A DNA stretch of 64,000 nucleotides from Leptolinea sp. HRD-7 (GCA_024363285.1 AP024710.1:1369001-1433000); one strand, 5' to 3'. Positions 49,515 through 58,837 are shown, counted from the stretch's first letter. Numbers and translations are program-made. Notes: generated from the letters alone by a model not told the origin.

Positions 49515-49685
49515 ATGAAATTTAGCGCCCCGAAAGTTGTAACATGGTGGATTTCTGTTGTTCTTGGCATTCTGGCCCTTCTTGCCGCATTCAATGTAGT
49601 CCCGGCAATTTCTCCGTTCGGTATTTGGTTTGCTATTGTGGGTCTGGCTTTGTTGGCTGTAGCCACAGTAACAAAAGGTCTATAA
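49515..49685 (+). CDS. Small two-helix membrane protein (56 aa)
   Basis: 56 aa starting MKFSAPKVVTWWISVVLG, with two hydrophobic helices (WWISVVLGILALLAAFNVV and FGIWFAIVGLALLAVATV) and short charged ends. AAAGGAGATATTCA precedes the ATG, with its own promoter and a clean terminator downstream, so the gene looks real although short. Families of small inner-membrane proteins with this pattern often act as regulators of larger transporters, but no target can be named. Codon use matches the neighbours. Confidence 0.72.
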   Translation: MKFSAPKVVTWWISVVLGILALLAAFNVVPAISPFGIWFAIVGLALLAVATVTKGL

Positions 49686-49703
49686 GTAACCTCTAATTAT
49701 CAG

Positions 49704-49742
49704 ACTCCCGGGTTTTCCATTCCCGGGAGTTATTATTTTAAA
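49704..49742 (+). terminator. Intrinsic terminator of the small membrane protein gene
   Basis: ACTCCCGGG (49704-49712) pairs with CCCGGGAGT (49722-49730) over a nine-base loop, followed by TATTATTTTA. Clear and close to the stop codon. Confidence 0.85.
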
Positions 49743-50176
49743 TATCGCGAATGCCATTTATGGTAGAGAAAACGTCGGGTTCATCATTTACCCGGGCTTT
49801 ATACTGGTTCCTTTTTGTTCTCCTGCTTTGGCCGGTTCAGTTATGATCGATTTTGGAAATGCTCACAGTAACCGGTTTTTATGCTAATTTTCAGTTATTG
49901 TTCATATCACCAATCATAAAATGAAGAAATGGTTCAAATCTGTAGAGAATGATGTGGTTTGTATCATCTCTTTTTTGAATGACCTGATGTAAATTAATTT
50001 CACCCCTATCCAATAAACTGCCTTTCTGCCTGAATTATTGATTAATGAGAACCGGGAGTATCCGGAAAGGAATAAGAAGAATCGATTCCTAACGAAGGTT
50101 ATTCAACTACAGCCTTTTTTACAACTATATGAGCAGTTCAACGTATTAAAAAAAGACAACACTAACCTCATTCACT
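49743..50176. other. Intergenic region upstream of the CPBP gene
   Basis: About 430 nt, A/T-rich, without a convincing coding frame or ribosome site. An open frame at 50038-50364 overlaps the CPBP gene in another frame and is not supported. No hairpin of note. Confidence 0.4.
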
Positions 50177-50188
50177 GGAGTATGAATT

Positions 50189-50929
50189 TTGAACACTTCC
50201 GCCCCTTCTTCTCATACCATCTGGCAGTCGATCGGGTTGCATTTAATTCCTGGAGCGCTGATCACCCTGTTCTTCTATCTGGCAACGCCGGCGCTGCAAA
50301 AAGCCGGCTTTCCGCCTATGATGGGTATTCTACTGGCTATTCTGTTCATTCTTGTCCCTTTTGAACTGGGATACCTGTTATATGAGAGCAAAAAAATCAG
50401 CGGTCGATTTTCATTAAAAGAAGTGATCGGTGACCAACAACCGGTTGTCTGGTGGCAGTTTGTCTTGATTACTCTCGGACTGATCTTCTGGTGCGGTTTC
50501 TTCTTTGTCAATATGTCAACCATTGACGATTACATCACCCGTACCTTCTTTTCCTGGCTTCCGTCATATTTCTCCTTCGGGTTGGCGCCCGAAACAGCGA
50601 GTCAATATCCGGCCTGGTCTGTTAGGGCAACTGTCATCGCGGCGTTGATTCTTAACGGCTTCGCGGGTCCGATCGTGGAAGAATTTTACTTCCGCGGCTA
50701 CCTTTTACCGCGCATCCCGGCATCCCGGTTCTGGGCGCCGATGATCAATGTTCTACTCTTTTCGCTGTACCATTTCTTCAGCCCCTGGCAAAATATCACG
50801 CGTATTCTTGCCTTGATCCCCATGGTCTACGCGGTTTCATGGAAACGCAATATTTACCTGAGCATGGTCACACATTGTGCTATTAACACAATCGGTATGC
50901 TCGGATTACTATCTCTACTGGCGGGCTGA
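50189..50929 (+). CDS. CPBP-family intramembrane metalloprotease (ABI/CAAX-like)
   Basis: 246-aa membrane protease. Hydrophobic helices flank the conserved catalytic segment GFAGPIVEEFYFRGYLLPRI (EExxxR) and a downstream FSLYHFFSPW, where the His and Phe complete the site; a third His lies in SMVTHCAIN. CPBP proteins process prenylated or bacteriocin substrates or act in stress responses; the target here is unknown. TTG 50189 is chosen since GGAG lies 8 nt before it. The next gene starts 7 nt after the stop. Confidence 0.88.
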   Translation: MNTSAPSSHTIWQSIGLHLIPGALITLFFYLATPALQKAGFPPMMGILLAILFILVPFELGYLLYESKKISGRFSLKEVIGDQQPVVWWQFVLITLGLIFWCGFFFVNMSTIDDYITRTFFSWLPSYFSFGLAPETASQYPAWSVRATVIAALILNGFAGPIVEEFYFRGYLLPRIPASRFWAPMINVLLFSLYHFFSPWQNITRILALIPMVYAVSWKRNIYLSMVTHCAINTIGMLGLLSLLAG

Positions 50930-50936
50930 TATCTTG

Positions 50937-51791
50937 ATGTCTGGCGAGATAATATTTAACCGATTACAAGACATTTTTTTCCGACCCAAACCGTTTTCCG
51001 TGTATACAACCGGTGAACTCTGGACGGATGACTATACCTCACAGCGGATGCTTGAAAACCATCTTGATGGTGCATCGGATCTTTCTTCCCGCGGGTTTGA
51101 CTTCATTGACCGGTCTGTAGACTGGATGATTAACCATTTCAATATTAAAGAAGATATATCTGTTGCTGATTTTGGTTGCGGGCCGGGCTTATATACATCG
51201 CGACTGGCAAAAACCGGCGCACGGGTGACCGGTATTGATTTTTCCCTGCGGTCGATTGAATATGCGCGCCAATATGCCGCCTCCAACAATCTCAATATCC
51301 GGTATATCCACCAGGATTACCTGAATTTTGAGAGTTTCGAGCGGTTTGACCTGATAACCATGATCTATTGCGATTATTCTGCATTGAGTCCATCTCAACG
51401 TAAAACTATGCTGGATAAGTTCGCGTCACTGCTGACAGTCGATGGGAAAATCTTGCTGGATGTACATTCCTGTGCCGGGTTTGATTTGTTAGAGGAATCT
51501 GTTATCTGCGGGAGGAATCTGATGAATGGATTCTGGTCGCCCCGTGACTATTTCGGTTTTAAAAATACTTTTAAGTACCCGGATGTAAAAGTATCACTCG
51601 ATAAATATACCCTTATCGAAGAAGACCGAATCCGAACTATCTATAACTGGCTGCAGTATTTTGACCGTGATAGTATCCGGGCTGAATTTGAACAAAGCGG
51701 GCTGATGATTGAGTCGTTCCCCGGAGATGTGGCCGGAGGTTTGTATTCACCGGAATCCCCGGTGTTTGCCGTGATCGCCTCGCTTGAATAA
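50937..51791 (+). CDS. Class I SAM-dependent methyltransferase
   Basis: 284 aa. Motif I is ISVADFGCGPGLYTSRLAKTGARVTGIDFSLRSIEYARQYAASNN, motif II/III include IRYIHQDYLNFESFERFDLITMIYCDYSALSPSQRKTMLDKFASLLTVDGKILLDVHS. A larger C-terminal part (IRTIYNWLQYFDRDSIRAEFEQSGLMIESFPGDVAGG) may cover the substrate. The start at ATG 50937 is chosen as the first ATG after the CPBP stop; a frame from 50877 would lie inside that gene. Acceptor unknown; probably cotranscribed with the CPBP gene. Confidence 0.82.
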   Translation: MSGEIIFNRLQDIFFRPKPFSVYTTGELWTDDYTSQRMLENHLDGASDLSSRGFDFIDRSVDWMINHFNIKEDISVADFGCGPGLYTSRLAKTGARVTGIDFSLRSIEYARQYAASNNLNIRYIHQDYLNFESFERFDLITMIYCDYSALSPSQRKTMLDKFASLLTVDGKILLDVHSCAGFDLLEESVICGRNLMNGFWSPRDYFGFKNTFKYPDVKVSLDKYTLIEEDRIRTIYNWLQYFDRDSIRAEFEQSGLMIESFPGDVAGGLYSPESPVFAVIASLE

Positions 51792-52322
51792 TTTGACTGT
51801 TCAGAAAAAAATCCCGTCAAATTTAATCATGTCACTATCAATGTTCTAATCTGGCAAAAGGCATAATAAATAACGTAGTAATTTCTCAAATATTATTGGG
51901 CTTTCTTCAGAATACTGTATGGTAAATATGTGTCCTCTTACGTGACGGATGGATATTGCCATTCAGATATGGTTAAAAATTCCACACAAAGGTCCAATAA
52001 AACCGGTCATCTATTATTTAAGAAGGCTGTACATATACTGATTTTTTGGGGGGATTCAGATAAAGTAGATAAATCAAATACTCCCTCTCTGAAGGTTTGA
52101 AGGGAACGCTAAAGAACGGGCTGTTGGTTATTCTTTTCAACCACTAATTCCATCAGTAGCCGTTCTTTAATTGAAAGGATGTCTATTGGCCGAAAATACC
52201 ACCATTTCAAAATAGTACAGGTCATGCACGATCCTTGTGTGCCCTCCTCCATATCGTCTGTAGATTATTTTTCTTTATTTGGCAGGAAATTTTAAAATCC
52301 CAATCAATCATCTGAGGAATAT
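51792..52322. other. Intergenic region with a long hairpin
   Basis: About 530 nt. AAAGAACGG (52111-52119) pairs with CCGTTCTTT (52160-52168), a 9-bp stem with about 40 nt between. No T-run follows directly. It may be part of a regulatory leader or a small RNA ahead of the membrane protein gene. The remainder shows nothing recognisable. Confidence 0.4.
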
Positions 52323-52973
52323 ATGGAAAAGGAATCCGAAAATTCAATCCTCAATACCATGGTAGCGATACTCATTGCTATTGTGGTGGTGGTCGGCGCG
52401 TTGGTCAGTTGGCGCGCCTCTGTAATTGATGATGGCGCCGGTGACGCGGATTACGCGGGATTGCGCTCAACCATCTTTTCTGTACGTGCGCAGGCGGTGA
52501 ATAATCTGAACGCCTATGAATCCTACGGGAATTACGTCAGTTATACCCGGAACAACAAACTTGCCAGACTGTTGATGGAAGACCTGAAAGTTGCTCCTGA
52601 AGATCAACAAGACCTGATAACCGAGCAAATGAAAGTAGCCAAAGATCTGGCGGATGCCGACCGCAGCCTGTTCGATACAAAATACCTTAACCGTGACGGC
52701 TCCTATTCGGTGCAGCGTCAATTGGGCGTAATGCAGGCTGATGCCGCCCGTGAAAATGACCTTGACTATGAAAGCCAGTTCGCGGAAGCCGATAAAGGAC
52801 GGGTAAAAACCCGTAGTATGTTGTTTTCTGTCATGATCCTATCCATTGCCACTGTTTTCTACGCACTGGTTGAATCTGTTGAAGGCCGAATCAAATTCGT
52901 TATGATCGGCCTCGGTTCGCTTGTTGCCATTGCCGGTATTGTAATGGCCGCCATGGTCTGGTTTGGGGCTTAA
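52323..52973 (+). CDS. Membrane protein, DUF4337-like domain
   Basis: 216 aa. An N-terminal helix (LNTMVAILIAIVVVVGALVSWRASV), a charged helical middle of about 110 residues (GLRSTIFSVRAQAVNNLNAYESYGNYVSYTRNNKLARLLMEDLK...), and two C-terminal helices (VMILSIATVFYALVESV and KFVMIGLGSLVAIAGIVMAAMVWFG). Helix-coil-helix-helix is the pattern of DUF4337, used tentatively. It has a paralogue as the next gene, 12 nt downstream. Function unknown. Confidence 0.65.
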   Translation: MEKESENSILNTMVAILIAIVVVVGALVSWRASVIDDGAGDADYAGLRSTIFSVRAQAVNNLNAYESYGNYVSYTRNNKLARLLMEDLKVAPEDQQDLITEQMKVAKDLADADRSLFDTKYLNRDGSYSVQRQLGVMQADAARENDLDYESQFAEADKGRVKTRSMLFSVMILSIATVFYALVESVEGRIKFVMIGLGSLVAIAGIVMAAMVWFGA

Positions 52974-52985
52974 TAGGAGTTTAAG

Positions 52986-54674
52986 ATGGCAGATAACATG
53001 GAACAAAAATCAACTCATGTTTTTGAATTTAATAAAATTATTGCCGTTTTGATCGCGGTTGTAACCTTGATCACAGCGGTTATAGCGTACTGGCAAAGTG
53101 ACGCCAGCGGCCGTGATGATCAGGCCAACCGTGATGGCATGCGTTACGTTCTGGAGGCGTTTGGCACCCAGATCAGCGGTGATGCGCGAGTCAATTTTGC
53201 TTATAACAAAGCCTATCAATCTGTATATGAGTATGAGTTACTGGCGAACTCGGCGGCCAACCGCGAAAATACCCTGGCTTCAGAAAATTATGCCCAACTG
53301 GCTAATGAAATGAAGTCGTTGAGCCCGTTGATGGCCGCCCCGTATTTTATCAATGCGGAAGGCGCAGCTCCCGATTTAGCCCGTTATGAGTCTGATGTGT
53401 ATCTCGTAAAAGTGACCTCTCTGCTGGAAGAATTTGCCGCGGCTTCCGCTGTGAAAGATGCGTGGGATTCAAAGGCGAACACGTATATTGTCCACCTTAC
53501 GCTTCTGGCGGTTTCATTATTCCTGTTTGGTCTATCCACCGCCATTTCAAACGAGAAGACCCGTTGGTTTTTTTCGGGAGGTGGCGTGGTTTTCGCGTCA
53601 ATCGCCATTGTGTGGGCGGTTTCATTGTACGTGAAACCAGTGTTTGACCTGCGTACCCGGGGTGATGCCATTGACCGATATTCCGAGGGGGTAGGGTTAG
53701 CCCATCAGGGAAAATTTTCCGACGCGGTGGAGGCATTTGACAAAGCGGTTGCCGCTTACCCGAATTATGTCAATGCTCTGGTGGAACGTGCCGGCGCCCA
53801 ATCTGCGCTGGGTGACCATGAGAAATCTATCGCGGATTATGAACACGCAATTGCCGCGGGAGACTCAAGGGCTAATACATTTGGCAACCTGGCATACCAA
53901 TATCATCTAATGGGTAATTTTGAGAAAGCCATTGAGTATGACCGCAAAGCTATTACGGCCAGTGGCGCAGAACTGTGGCCGCTGTTTGACCTGGGCTTGA
54001 ACCTGATGGCCGGCGGAAAACTGGAAGATGGTCTCGCGGTGTACAACCAGGGGATTGAAACGGCCATAACCAGAGTTGTAGACGCCAAAAAAGCTGGAGC
54101 CGAAGCTCCTTCCTATGTATGGTATGGTATGGAAGACAGCACCGAGATGTTGGATAGCCTGATCTCTGATCTGGCGGCGGGTGACAAAGAATCTGTTGCC
54201 GCGAAGATTGCCAATCCAGAAGAGTTTAAGAGAGCGGCGGAAAAGCTGATGTTCCGCCTTAAATCAACGGCGGCAAGCCTGGAATTTACCGGTGCCGCAC
54301 CCGCGGGTGAATCAGGTGTGGTCATTTCACCCTTCGCCTTTGTTTTGCCAGAAAAGAATGACGCGGGTGAAATCACCGGATATTCAGAACCGTCTGAAAG
54401 TTTTACAGCCGGAATTGATGAATTCGCCGTACAGTTCGAATACCATGGTATGCCGTCCGGGAAGGACGTTTTATTCAAGCTATATATCAATGGAATTGAA
54501 GATCCCTCCTGGCGGATACATCAGAAGTGGGAATTGGGAGCTGATGGCACGGCTGAGATTCCCGTAAGCTACGCGTATAGTGATACCTTTGTTTTTGAGC
54601 CCGGCCAGTATGTGGTTGAAATGTATGTGGATTATCAACTGGTTCAACGGGGCGGCTTAACCATCGAAGAGTAA
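52986..54674 (+). CDS. Membrane protein with the same N-domain plus TPR repeats
   Basis: 562 aa. Residues 1-220 copy the layout of the previous gene (KIIAVLIAVVTLITAVIAYWQSDASGRDDQANRDGMRYV, a charged middle, then two hydrophobic helices at about 165-215). Residues about 230-360 are TPR-like: GVGLAHQGKFSDAVEAFDKAVAAYPNYVNALVERAGAQSALGDHEKSIADYEHAIAAGDSRANTFGNLAYQYHLMGNFEKAIEYDRKAI. The last 170 residues are a beta-rich domain without a recognised family. Paired membrane sensors with TPRs suggest an assembly or regulatory complex. A strong terminator follows. Confidence 0.7.
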   Translation: MADNMEQKSTHVFEFNKIIAVLIAVVTLITAVIAYWQSDASGRDDQANRDGMRYVLEAFGTQISGDARVNFAYNKAYQSVYEYELLANSAANRENTLASENYAQLANEMKSLSPLMAAPYFINAEGAAPDLARYESDVYLVKVTSLLEEFAAASAVKDAWDSKANTYIVHLTLLAVSLFLFGLSTAISNEKTRWFFSGGGVVFASIAIVWAVSLYVKPVFDLRTRGDAIDRYSEGVGLAHQGKFSDAVEAFDKAVAAYPNYVNALVERAGAQSALGDHEKSIADYEHAIAAGDSRANTFGNLAYQYHLMGNFEKAIEYDRKAITASGAELWPLFDLGLNLMAGGKLEDGLAVYNQGIETAITRVVDAKKAGAEAPSYVWYGMEDSTEMLDSLISDLAAGDKESVAAKIANPEEFKRAAEKLMFRLKSTAASLEFTGAAPAGESGVVISPFAFVLPEKNDAGEITGYSEPSESFTAGIDEFAVQFEYHGMPSGKDVLFKLYINGIEDPSWRIHQKWELGADGTAEIPVSYAYSDTFVFEPGQYVVEMYVDYQLVQRGGLTIEE

Positions 54675-54690
54675 CACTCTGTGAAGCGTA

Positions 54691-54728
54691 TCGGGCGGCA
54701 CGGTTTTTTGTGCCGCCCGATTTTTTTT
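54691..54728 (+). terminator. Strong intrinsic terminator
   Basis: TCGGGCGGCAC (54691-54701) pairs with GTGCCGCCCGA (54710-54720), 11 bp, loop of eight, followed by eight T. Confidence 0.95.
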
Positions 54729-54782
54729 GCATCCTTACATCTGAATTTTCGTACAATAAGTAATCATATAAGGAGAATAATC

Positions 54783-55463
54783 ATGGAGATCGATATTCAA
54801 TTCCGTCCGTCATATTCGTTGGCAATCGTCAAACTGGCGCCAAACGAACGCGTTCGCGCGGATAAAGGTTCAATGGTCAGTCATTCAGCCGGAGTAGAAG
54901 TTGAAACCAAAGCCGAAGGTGGTTTTCTGAAATCATTGGGCCGTTCTATTCTGGGTGGCGAATCTTTCTTCCAGAATTTCTGGAAAGCCGGCGGGCAGGG
55001 CGGTGAAGTTACCCTGGCGCCGGATCTTCCCGGTGATATCATCTGTATTCAAATGACCGGTACCCCGCTTCTCATCCAATCTGGTTCATACCTGGCTTCT
55101 GAAGATGGGATTGACATTTCAGGAAAACTAAGCGGTAAGGGATTTCTATCCGGTGAAGGTTTTTCCATGTTGGAGGCAACCGGTTCCGGCAAGGTTCTGG
55201 TTTCCTCGTATGGAGCGATATACGAAAAAGAACTTGGATCGGGCGAAAAATATATCGTTGATACCACCCATCTGGTGGCATTTGACGGCAATGTCAATGT
55301 TCAGGCCAGGGCGGTTGGCGGCTTGAAATCTACTGTGCTTTCGGGCGAAGGACTTGTCGTTGAGTTGACCGGTCCCGGGAAGCTTTACCTGCAAACTCGC
55401 TCGCCGCAGGCGCTCATCAGTTGGATCATCCCTCAGATTCCAACAAAAACTGTTTCATCATAA
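54783..55463 (+). CDS. AIM24/TIGR00266-family protein
   Basis: 226 aa of the TIGR00266 (AIM24) type: DIQFRPSYSLAIVKLAPNERVRADKGSMVSHSAGVEVETKAEGGFLKSLGRSILGGESFFQNFW, then PGDIICIQMTGTPLLIQSGSYLASEDGIDISGKLSGKGFLSGEGFSMLEATGSGKVLVSSYGAIYEKEL and GLVVELTGPGKLYLQTRSPQALISWIIPQIP. The protein is a beta-barrel-like fold with no known catalytic site. It is made by many bacteria, with no settled role. GGAGAATAATC precedes the ATG. Monocistronic between terminators. Confidence 0.9.
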   Translation: MEIDIQFRPSYSLAIVKLAPNERVRADKGSMVSHSAGVEVETKAEGGFLKSLGRSILGGESFFQNFWKAGGQGGEVTLAPDLPGDIICIQMTGTPLLIQSGSYLASEDGIDISGKLSGKGFLSGEGFSMLEATGSGKVLVSSYGAIYEKELGSGEKYIVDTTHLVAFDGNVNVQARAVGGLKSTVLSGEGLVVELTGPGKLYLQTRSPQALISWIIPQIPTKTVSS

Positions 55464-55474
55464 AAAATAGATCA

Positions 55475-55516
55475 CAAAGGGTCAGTTGGATAATCAGTCC
55501 GCTGACCCTTTGTCAT
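55475..55516 (+). terminator. Intrinsic terminator of the AIM24-like gene
   Basis: CAAAGGGTCAG (55475-55485) pairs with CTGACCCTTTG (55502-55512) with a 16-nt loop; followed by TCATTCTTT, weak U-rich tail. Confidence 0.65.
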
Positions 55517-55532
55517 TCTTTCAGGTGAATAC

Positions 55533-56366
55533 ATGGAAAAAAATAAACGAACTGTCTTTATTACCGGCACGTCAAGTGGAATAGGCACAGAAACCGCGTT
55601 GTATTTTTATGAGAAGGGGTGGAATGTGGTGGCCACGATGCGTCGGCCGGAAGAACGCCAGACACCTTTGCACGCAGCTGGTTTAGCCGACCTGGTTCAC
55701 CTGGATGTGACGGATGAACCCACCATACATTCCGCGGTTCAATATGCTCTTGAAAAATACTCCTCTATTGATGTTCTGGTGAACAATGCGGGGTATGCCG
55801 CCTACGGCCCATTTGAAGCTACTGCTCCAGCGAAAATCATGAAGGAATATGACACCAATGTGTTTGGTCTGATGGCAGTAACCCGCGCGATACTGCCGAG
55901 CTTTCGCAAACAAAATCACGGAACGATTGTCAATGTGGCATCTGTTGGCGGGCAAACGGCTTTTCCGTTGTATTCGATCTATAACAGCACCAAATTTGCC
56001 GTGGAAGGCTTTTCAGAATCGCTGCATTATGAGCTTACCCCGTTTAATATCAAGGTCAGACTGGTTGAACCCGGGGTGATCAAAACCGATTTCTATGACC
56101 GTTCATTGGATCGGGTAGATCCCGGGGGAGCTGATGGCGCGTATGATGACTTCATCAAACGGGCAAAAAAGAGCATGAGCGATGCGTTTATCCGGCAGGG
56201 AAGCGAACCGTTGCTCGTAGCCCGCGAAATATATAAAGCTTCGACGGATACCGGCTCCCGTCTGCGTTATCCCGTTGGGGCAGACGCGCATTTCATGCGT
56301 GTCTGCCGCTGGCTTTTGCCAGAAAGGTTGTTGTTCAAATTGATCGAAAAGATCACGTTATATTAG
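55533..56366 (+). CDS. Short-chain dehydrogenase/reductase
   Basis: 277 aa: [35 protein letters not shown] (NADP-type basic end), [20 protein letters not shown], Ser-Tyr-Lys in [33 protein letters not shown] (YNSTK) and [18 protein letters not shown]. The longer C-terminus fits the 17-beta/retinol-dehydrogenase-like group. AGGTGAATAC precedes the ATG. It is followed by the CsaA-like gene after 20 nt. Substrate unknown. Confidence 0.9.
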   Translation: MEKNKRTVFITGTSSGIGTETALYFYEKGWNVVATMRRPEERQTPLHAAGLADLVHLDVTDEPTIHSAVQYALEKYSSIDVLVNNAGYAAYGPFEATAPAKIMKEYDTNVFGLMAVTRAILPSFRKQNHGTIVNVASVGGQTAFPLYSIYNSTKFAVEGFSESLHYELTPFNIKVRLVEPGVIKTDFYDRSLDRVDPGGADGAYDDFIKRAKKSMSDAFIRQGSEPLLVAREIYKASTDTGSRLRYPVGADAHFMRVCRWLLPERLLFKLIEKITLY

Positions 56367-56386
56367 ATAAAGGCGAGGATCAAGCC

Positions 56387-56725
56387 ATGGAAACCATCAC
56401 CTGGGCTGATTTTGAAAAAATTGACCTGCGCGTAGGCACCATCATTGACGCGCAGGACTTCCCTGAAGCGCGCAAACCGGCATATAAATTGTCCATCGAT
56501 TTCGGCCCTGAAATAGGTATCCGGAATTCCAGCGCTCAAATCACCGACCTTTATACCAAAGAAGCGTTGATCGGGCGCCAGGTCGTTGGGGTGGTCAATT
56601 TTCCGCCGAAGCAGATCGGGCCGTTCATTTCAGAATGCCTGGTCACCGGCTTTCACCGGGATGACGGCGCGGTAGTGTTGGCTGTTCCTGATCGTAGCGC
56701 TCCAAACGGCAGCCGGTTGATGTAA
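56387..56725 (+). CDS. csaA: CsaA-like tRNA-binding-domain protein
   Basis: 112-aa EMAP/Trbp111-type OB fold: [82 protein letters not shown]. The size and the conserved RVGTI, SSAQIT and NFPPKQIG blocks identify the CsaA subgroup. CsaA binds tRNA and works as a chaperone for secretion in Bacillus, though an exact role here is inferred. Probably cotranscribed with the preceding SDR. Confidence 0.92.
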   Translation: METITWADFEKIDLRVGTIIDAQDFPEARKPAYKLSIDFGPEIGIRNSSAQITDLYTKEALIGRQVVGVVNFPPKQIGPFISECLVTGFHRDDGAVVLAVPDRSAPNGSRLM

Positions 56726-56813
56726 AAAACCTGGCAGATCGTAATAACCCGGATATGCCCCTTTTTTTTTGTGTGTAAATATTTGTCATAAATTTTCGTA
56801 ACATTAAAAGATA

Positions 56814-56830
56814 ATTAAACTGCGTTTAAT
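56814..56830. promoter_or_regulatory. Inverted repeat upstream of cstA
   Basis: ATTAAAC-TGC-GTTTAAT is a perfect 17-bp palindrome 240 nt before the cstA start, in a 343-nt intergenic stretch without a gene. It resembles an operator for a two-fold-symmetric regulator; no regulator is nearby. Confidence 0.4.
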
Positions 56831-57068
56831 CAGACAAATAAATGAACAATATCACATGGGGATTGAGTTCGAAAGTATTAAACTTTTGTAAGAGAAAAGA
56901 AGAGTTCTCGGCGATTTGCTCCCCATAAAAGAAAAATTGAATAAGAAAAAGTGCGCCGGGGGACGTGCCGGGATCCTGCCTGGAGCAGGAAGAGTTTTTG
57001 TAATCACGCTGCCTACCGGTGTGATTCAATCATATTTTTTGGCGCTCGCAGCGCCGGGAGGAAAAGGT

Positions 57069-58817
57069 ATGAGTATTATCTTCATCGTGTTGGGTGGATC
57101 GGCAATTTTTTATATTGCCTATCTCACCTACGGCAAATTTGTGGCAACAAAAGTTTATGAACTTAATGACAAGAATGTAACACCTGCTGTTGAATTGGAA
57201 GATGGTCTCGATTATGAACCTATCGAATCCAAATTCCTGCTTGGGCAGCATTTTTCTGCTATCGCAGCAGCCGGACCCGTGACCGGCCCAATTCTGGCCG
57301 GTATTGCCTATGGCTGGGTCCCCGCGTTGATCTGGATCATCCTCGGTTCCATTTTCATTGGTGGTGTCCATGATATGGGCGCCCTCATGGCCTCAGTGAG
57401 AAACAAAGGCCGCTCTATTACCGAGACAGTCCGGGTTCATGTTTCTAAGAGTGCCTGGGTTTTGTTTAACCTGTTCATCTTCTTTGCACTGGTGCTGGTT
57501 ATCGTCGCCTTTACAGATGTCACCAGCTCGGCTTTTGTAAATGTGGTTGAACTGGCCGATGGTGAAACGGTTGGCGGCGGTGCGATCGCTTCATCCTCCA
57601 TTATGTATCTGATTCTTCCGATCATCATGGGGTTTTTGCTTCGTTACACAAAACTCAATTTGACCTGGGCGACAATTATTTTCCTGCCATTGGTTGGTGT
57701 AGCCATCTGGGCTGGAAAGTATATGCCGGTTGTTATGCCTGAAGTAGCAGGTCTGCCTCCTCAAAAGGTTTGGAACCTGATCATCATGGTGTACTGCATC
57801 GTGGCTGCCGTAGTTCCGGTATGGGCGTTGCTCCAACCCCGCGGCCATCTGGGTGGTTATTTTATGTATGCTTCCGTGGTTGTTGCCGCGATTGGTGTTA
57901 TCTTCGGCGGTTTCACTGTTAATTACCCTGCCTTCACCAAGAGTTTTGGGAGCAATGATTTCTGGACCCCGATGATGCCCATGCTGTTCATTACCGTCGC
58001 CTGCGGCGCTTGCTCAGGTTTCCACGCCCTGGTGGGTTCAGGTACGACATCAAAACAACTGAAAAAAGAATCGGATGCCAAACTCATTGGTTATGGCGCT
58101 ATGCTTCTTGAAGGTGTTGTGGCTTTGATCGCCCTGTCTACGGTTATGATCCTGGCCAAAGACAACGAACTGTTGAAAAAATCACCGAACTTTGTTTATG
58201 CTTCCGGTATCGGCGCCTTCATGCAGTTGATCGGTGTCAGCCCGGCATTCGGTATTTCATTCGGTTTGATGGCTTTCACTACCTTCGTGTATGACACTCT
58301 TGATATCTGTGTCCGCCTTGGCCGCTTCATTATTCAAGAACTCACCGGTTGGAAAGGTTGGGTTGGCCGTATTCTTTCAACAGCGATCATGGGCGGTTTG
58401 CCAGTCTTCTTGATGACTGTAAATATGACTGACGCGGAAGGTAAACCTGTGGCTGCCTGGAGCGTTTTCTGGAAAACATTCGGCGCATCCAACCAGTTGC
58501 TGGCTGCTCTGGCCCTCATCGGAATTACCATCTGGCTGGTCAACACGGCTAAGAACAAGAAAGCCTGGATTGTCACCTTCTTGCCGGCTGTATTCATGTT
58601 CATCATGAGCACCTGGGCATTAATTAATATGTTCCTTCAGTACACCACAAAAAATGGCGCCTGGCTTGGCTTCCCTGCTGGAGCTAATGTCATCATCCCG
58701 ATCACATGCGCAATCTACGTTGTCCTGGCTATATGGATGGCTGTAGAAACCATCAATGCGTTCCAAAAATCGCACAAGGGTGGCGCCGGCAAGGCGGCAG
58801 CTGAAGCCGCAAAATAA
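57069..58817 (+). CDS. cstA: Carbon starvation protein A-type transporter (CstA/YjiY family)
   Basis: 582 aa with about 15-16 hydrophobic helices. Family blocks are VELEDGLDYEPIESKFLLGQHFSAIAAAGPVTGPILAGIAYGWVPALIWIILGSIFIGGVHDMGALMASVRNKGRSI, and GACSGFHALVGSGTTSKQLKKESDAKLIGYGAML. CstA proteins import peptides or pyruvate in carbon-starved cells; the exact substrate in this organism is not known. The start is taken at ATG 57069 with GGGAGGAAAAGG before it, since in-frame codons from 56916 precede a plausible signal and lack a ribosome site. A strong terminator ends it. Confidence 0.94.
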   Translation: MSIIFIVLGGSAIFYIAYLTYGKFVATKVYELNDKNVTPAVELEDGLDYEPIESKFLLGQHFSAIAAAGPVTGPILAGIAYGWVPALIWIILGSIFIGGVHDMGALMASVRNKGRSITETVRVHVSKSAWVLFNLFIFFALVLVIVAFTDVTSSAFVNVVELADGETVGGGAIASSSIMYLILPIIMGFLLRYTKLNLTWATIIFLPLVGVAIWAGKYMPVVMPEVAGLPPQKVWNLIIMVYCIVAAVVPVWALLQPRGHLGGYFMYASVVVAAIGVIFGGFTVNYPAFTKSFGSNDFWTPMMPMLFITVACGACSGFHALVGSGTTSKQLKKESDAKLIGYGAMLLEGVVALIALSTVMILAKDNELLKKSPNFVYASGIGAFMQLIGVSPAFGISFGLMAFTTFVYDTLDICVRLGRFIIQELTGWKGWVGRILSTAIMGGLPVFLMTVNMTDAEGKPVAAWSVFWKTFGASNQLLAALALIGITIWLVNTAKNKKAWIVTFLPAVFMFIMSTWALINMFLQYTTKNGAWLGFPAGANVIIPITCAIYVVLAIWMAVETINAFQKSHKGGAGKAAAEAAK

Positions 58818-58837
58818 GGCAAAGTTTATGAAGGTAA

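Noticed and set aside
50038..50364. 108-codon open frame overlapping the start of the CPBP gene
   Set aside because: It overlaps the well-supported protease gene in another frame and has no ribosome site or hydrophobic pattern.
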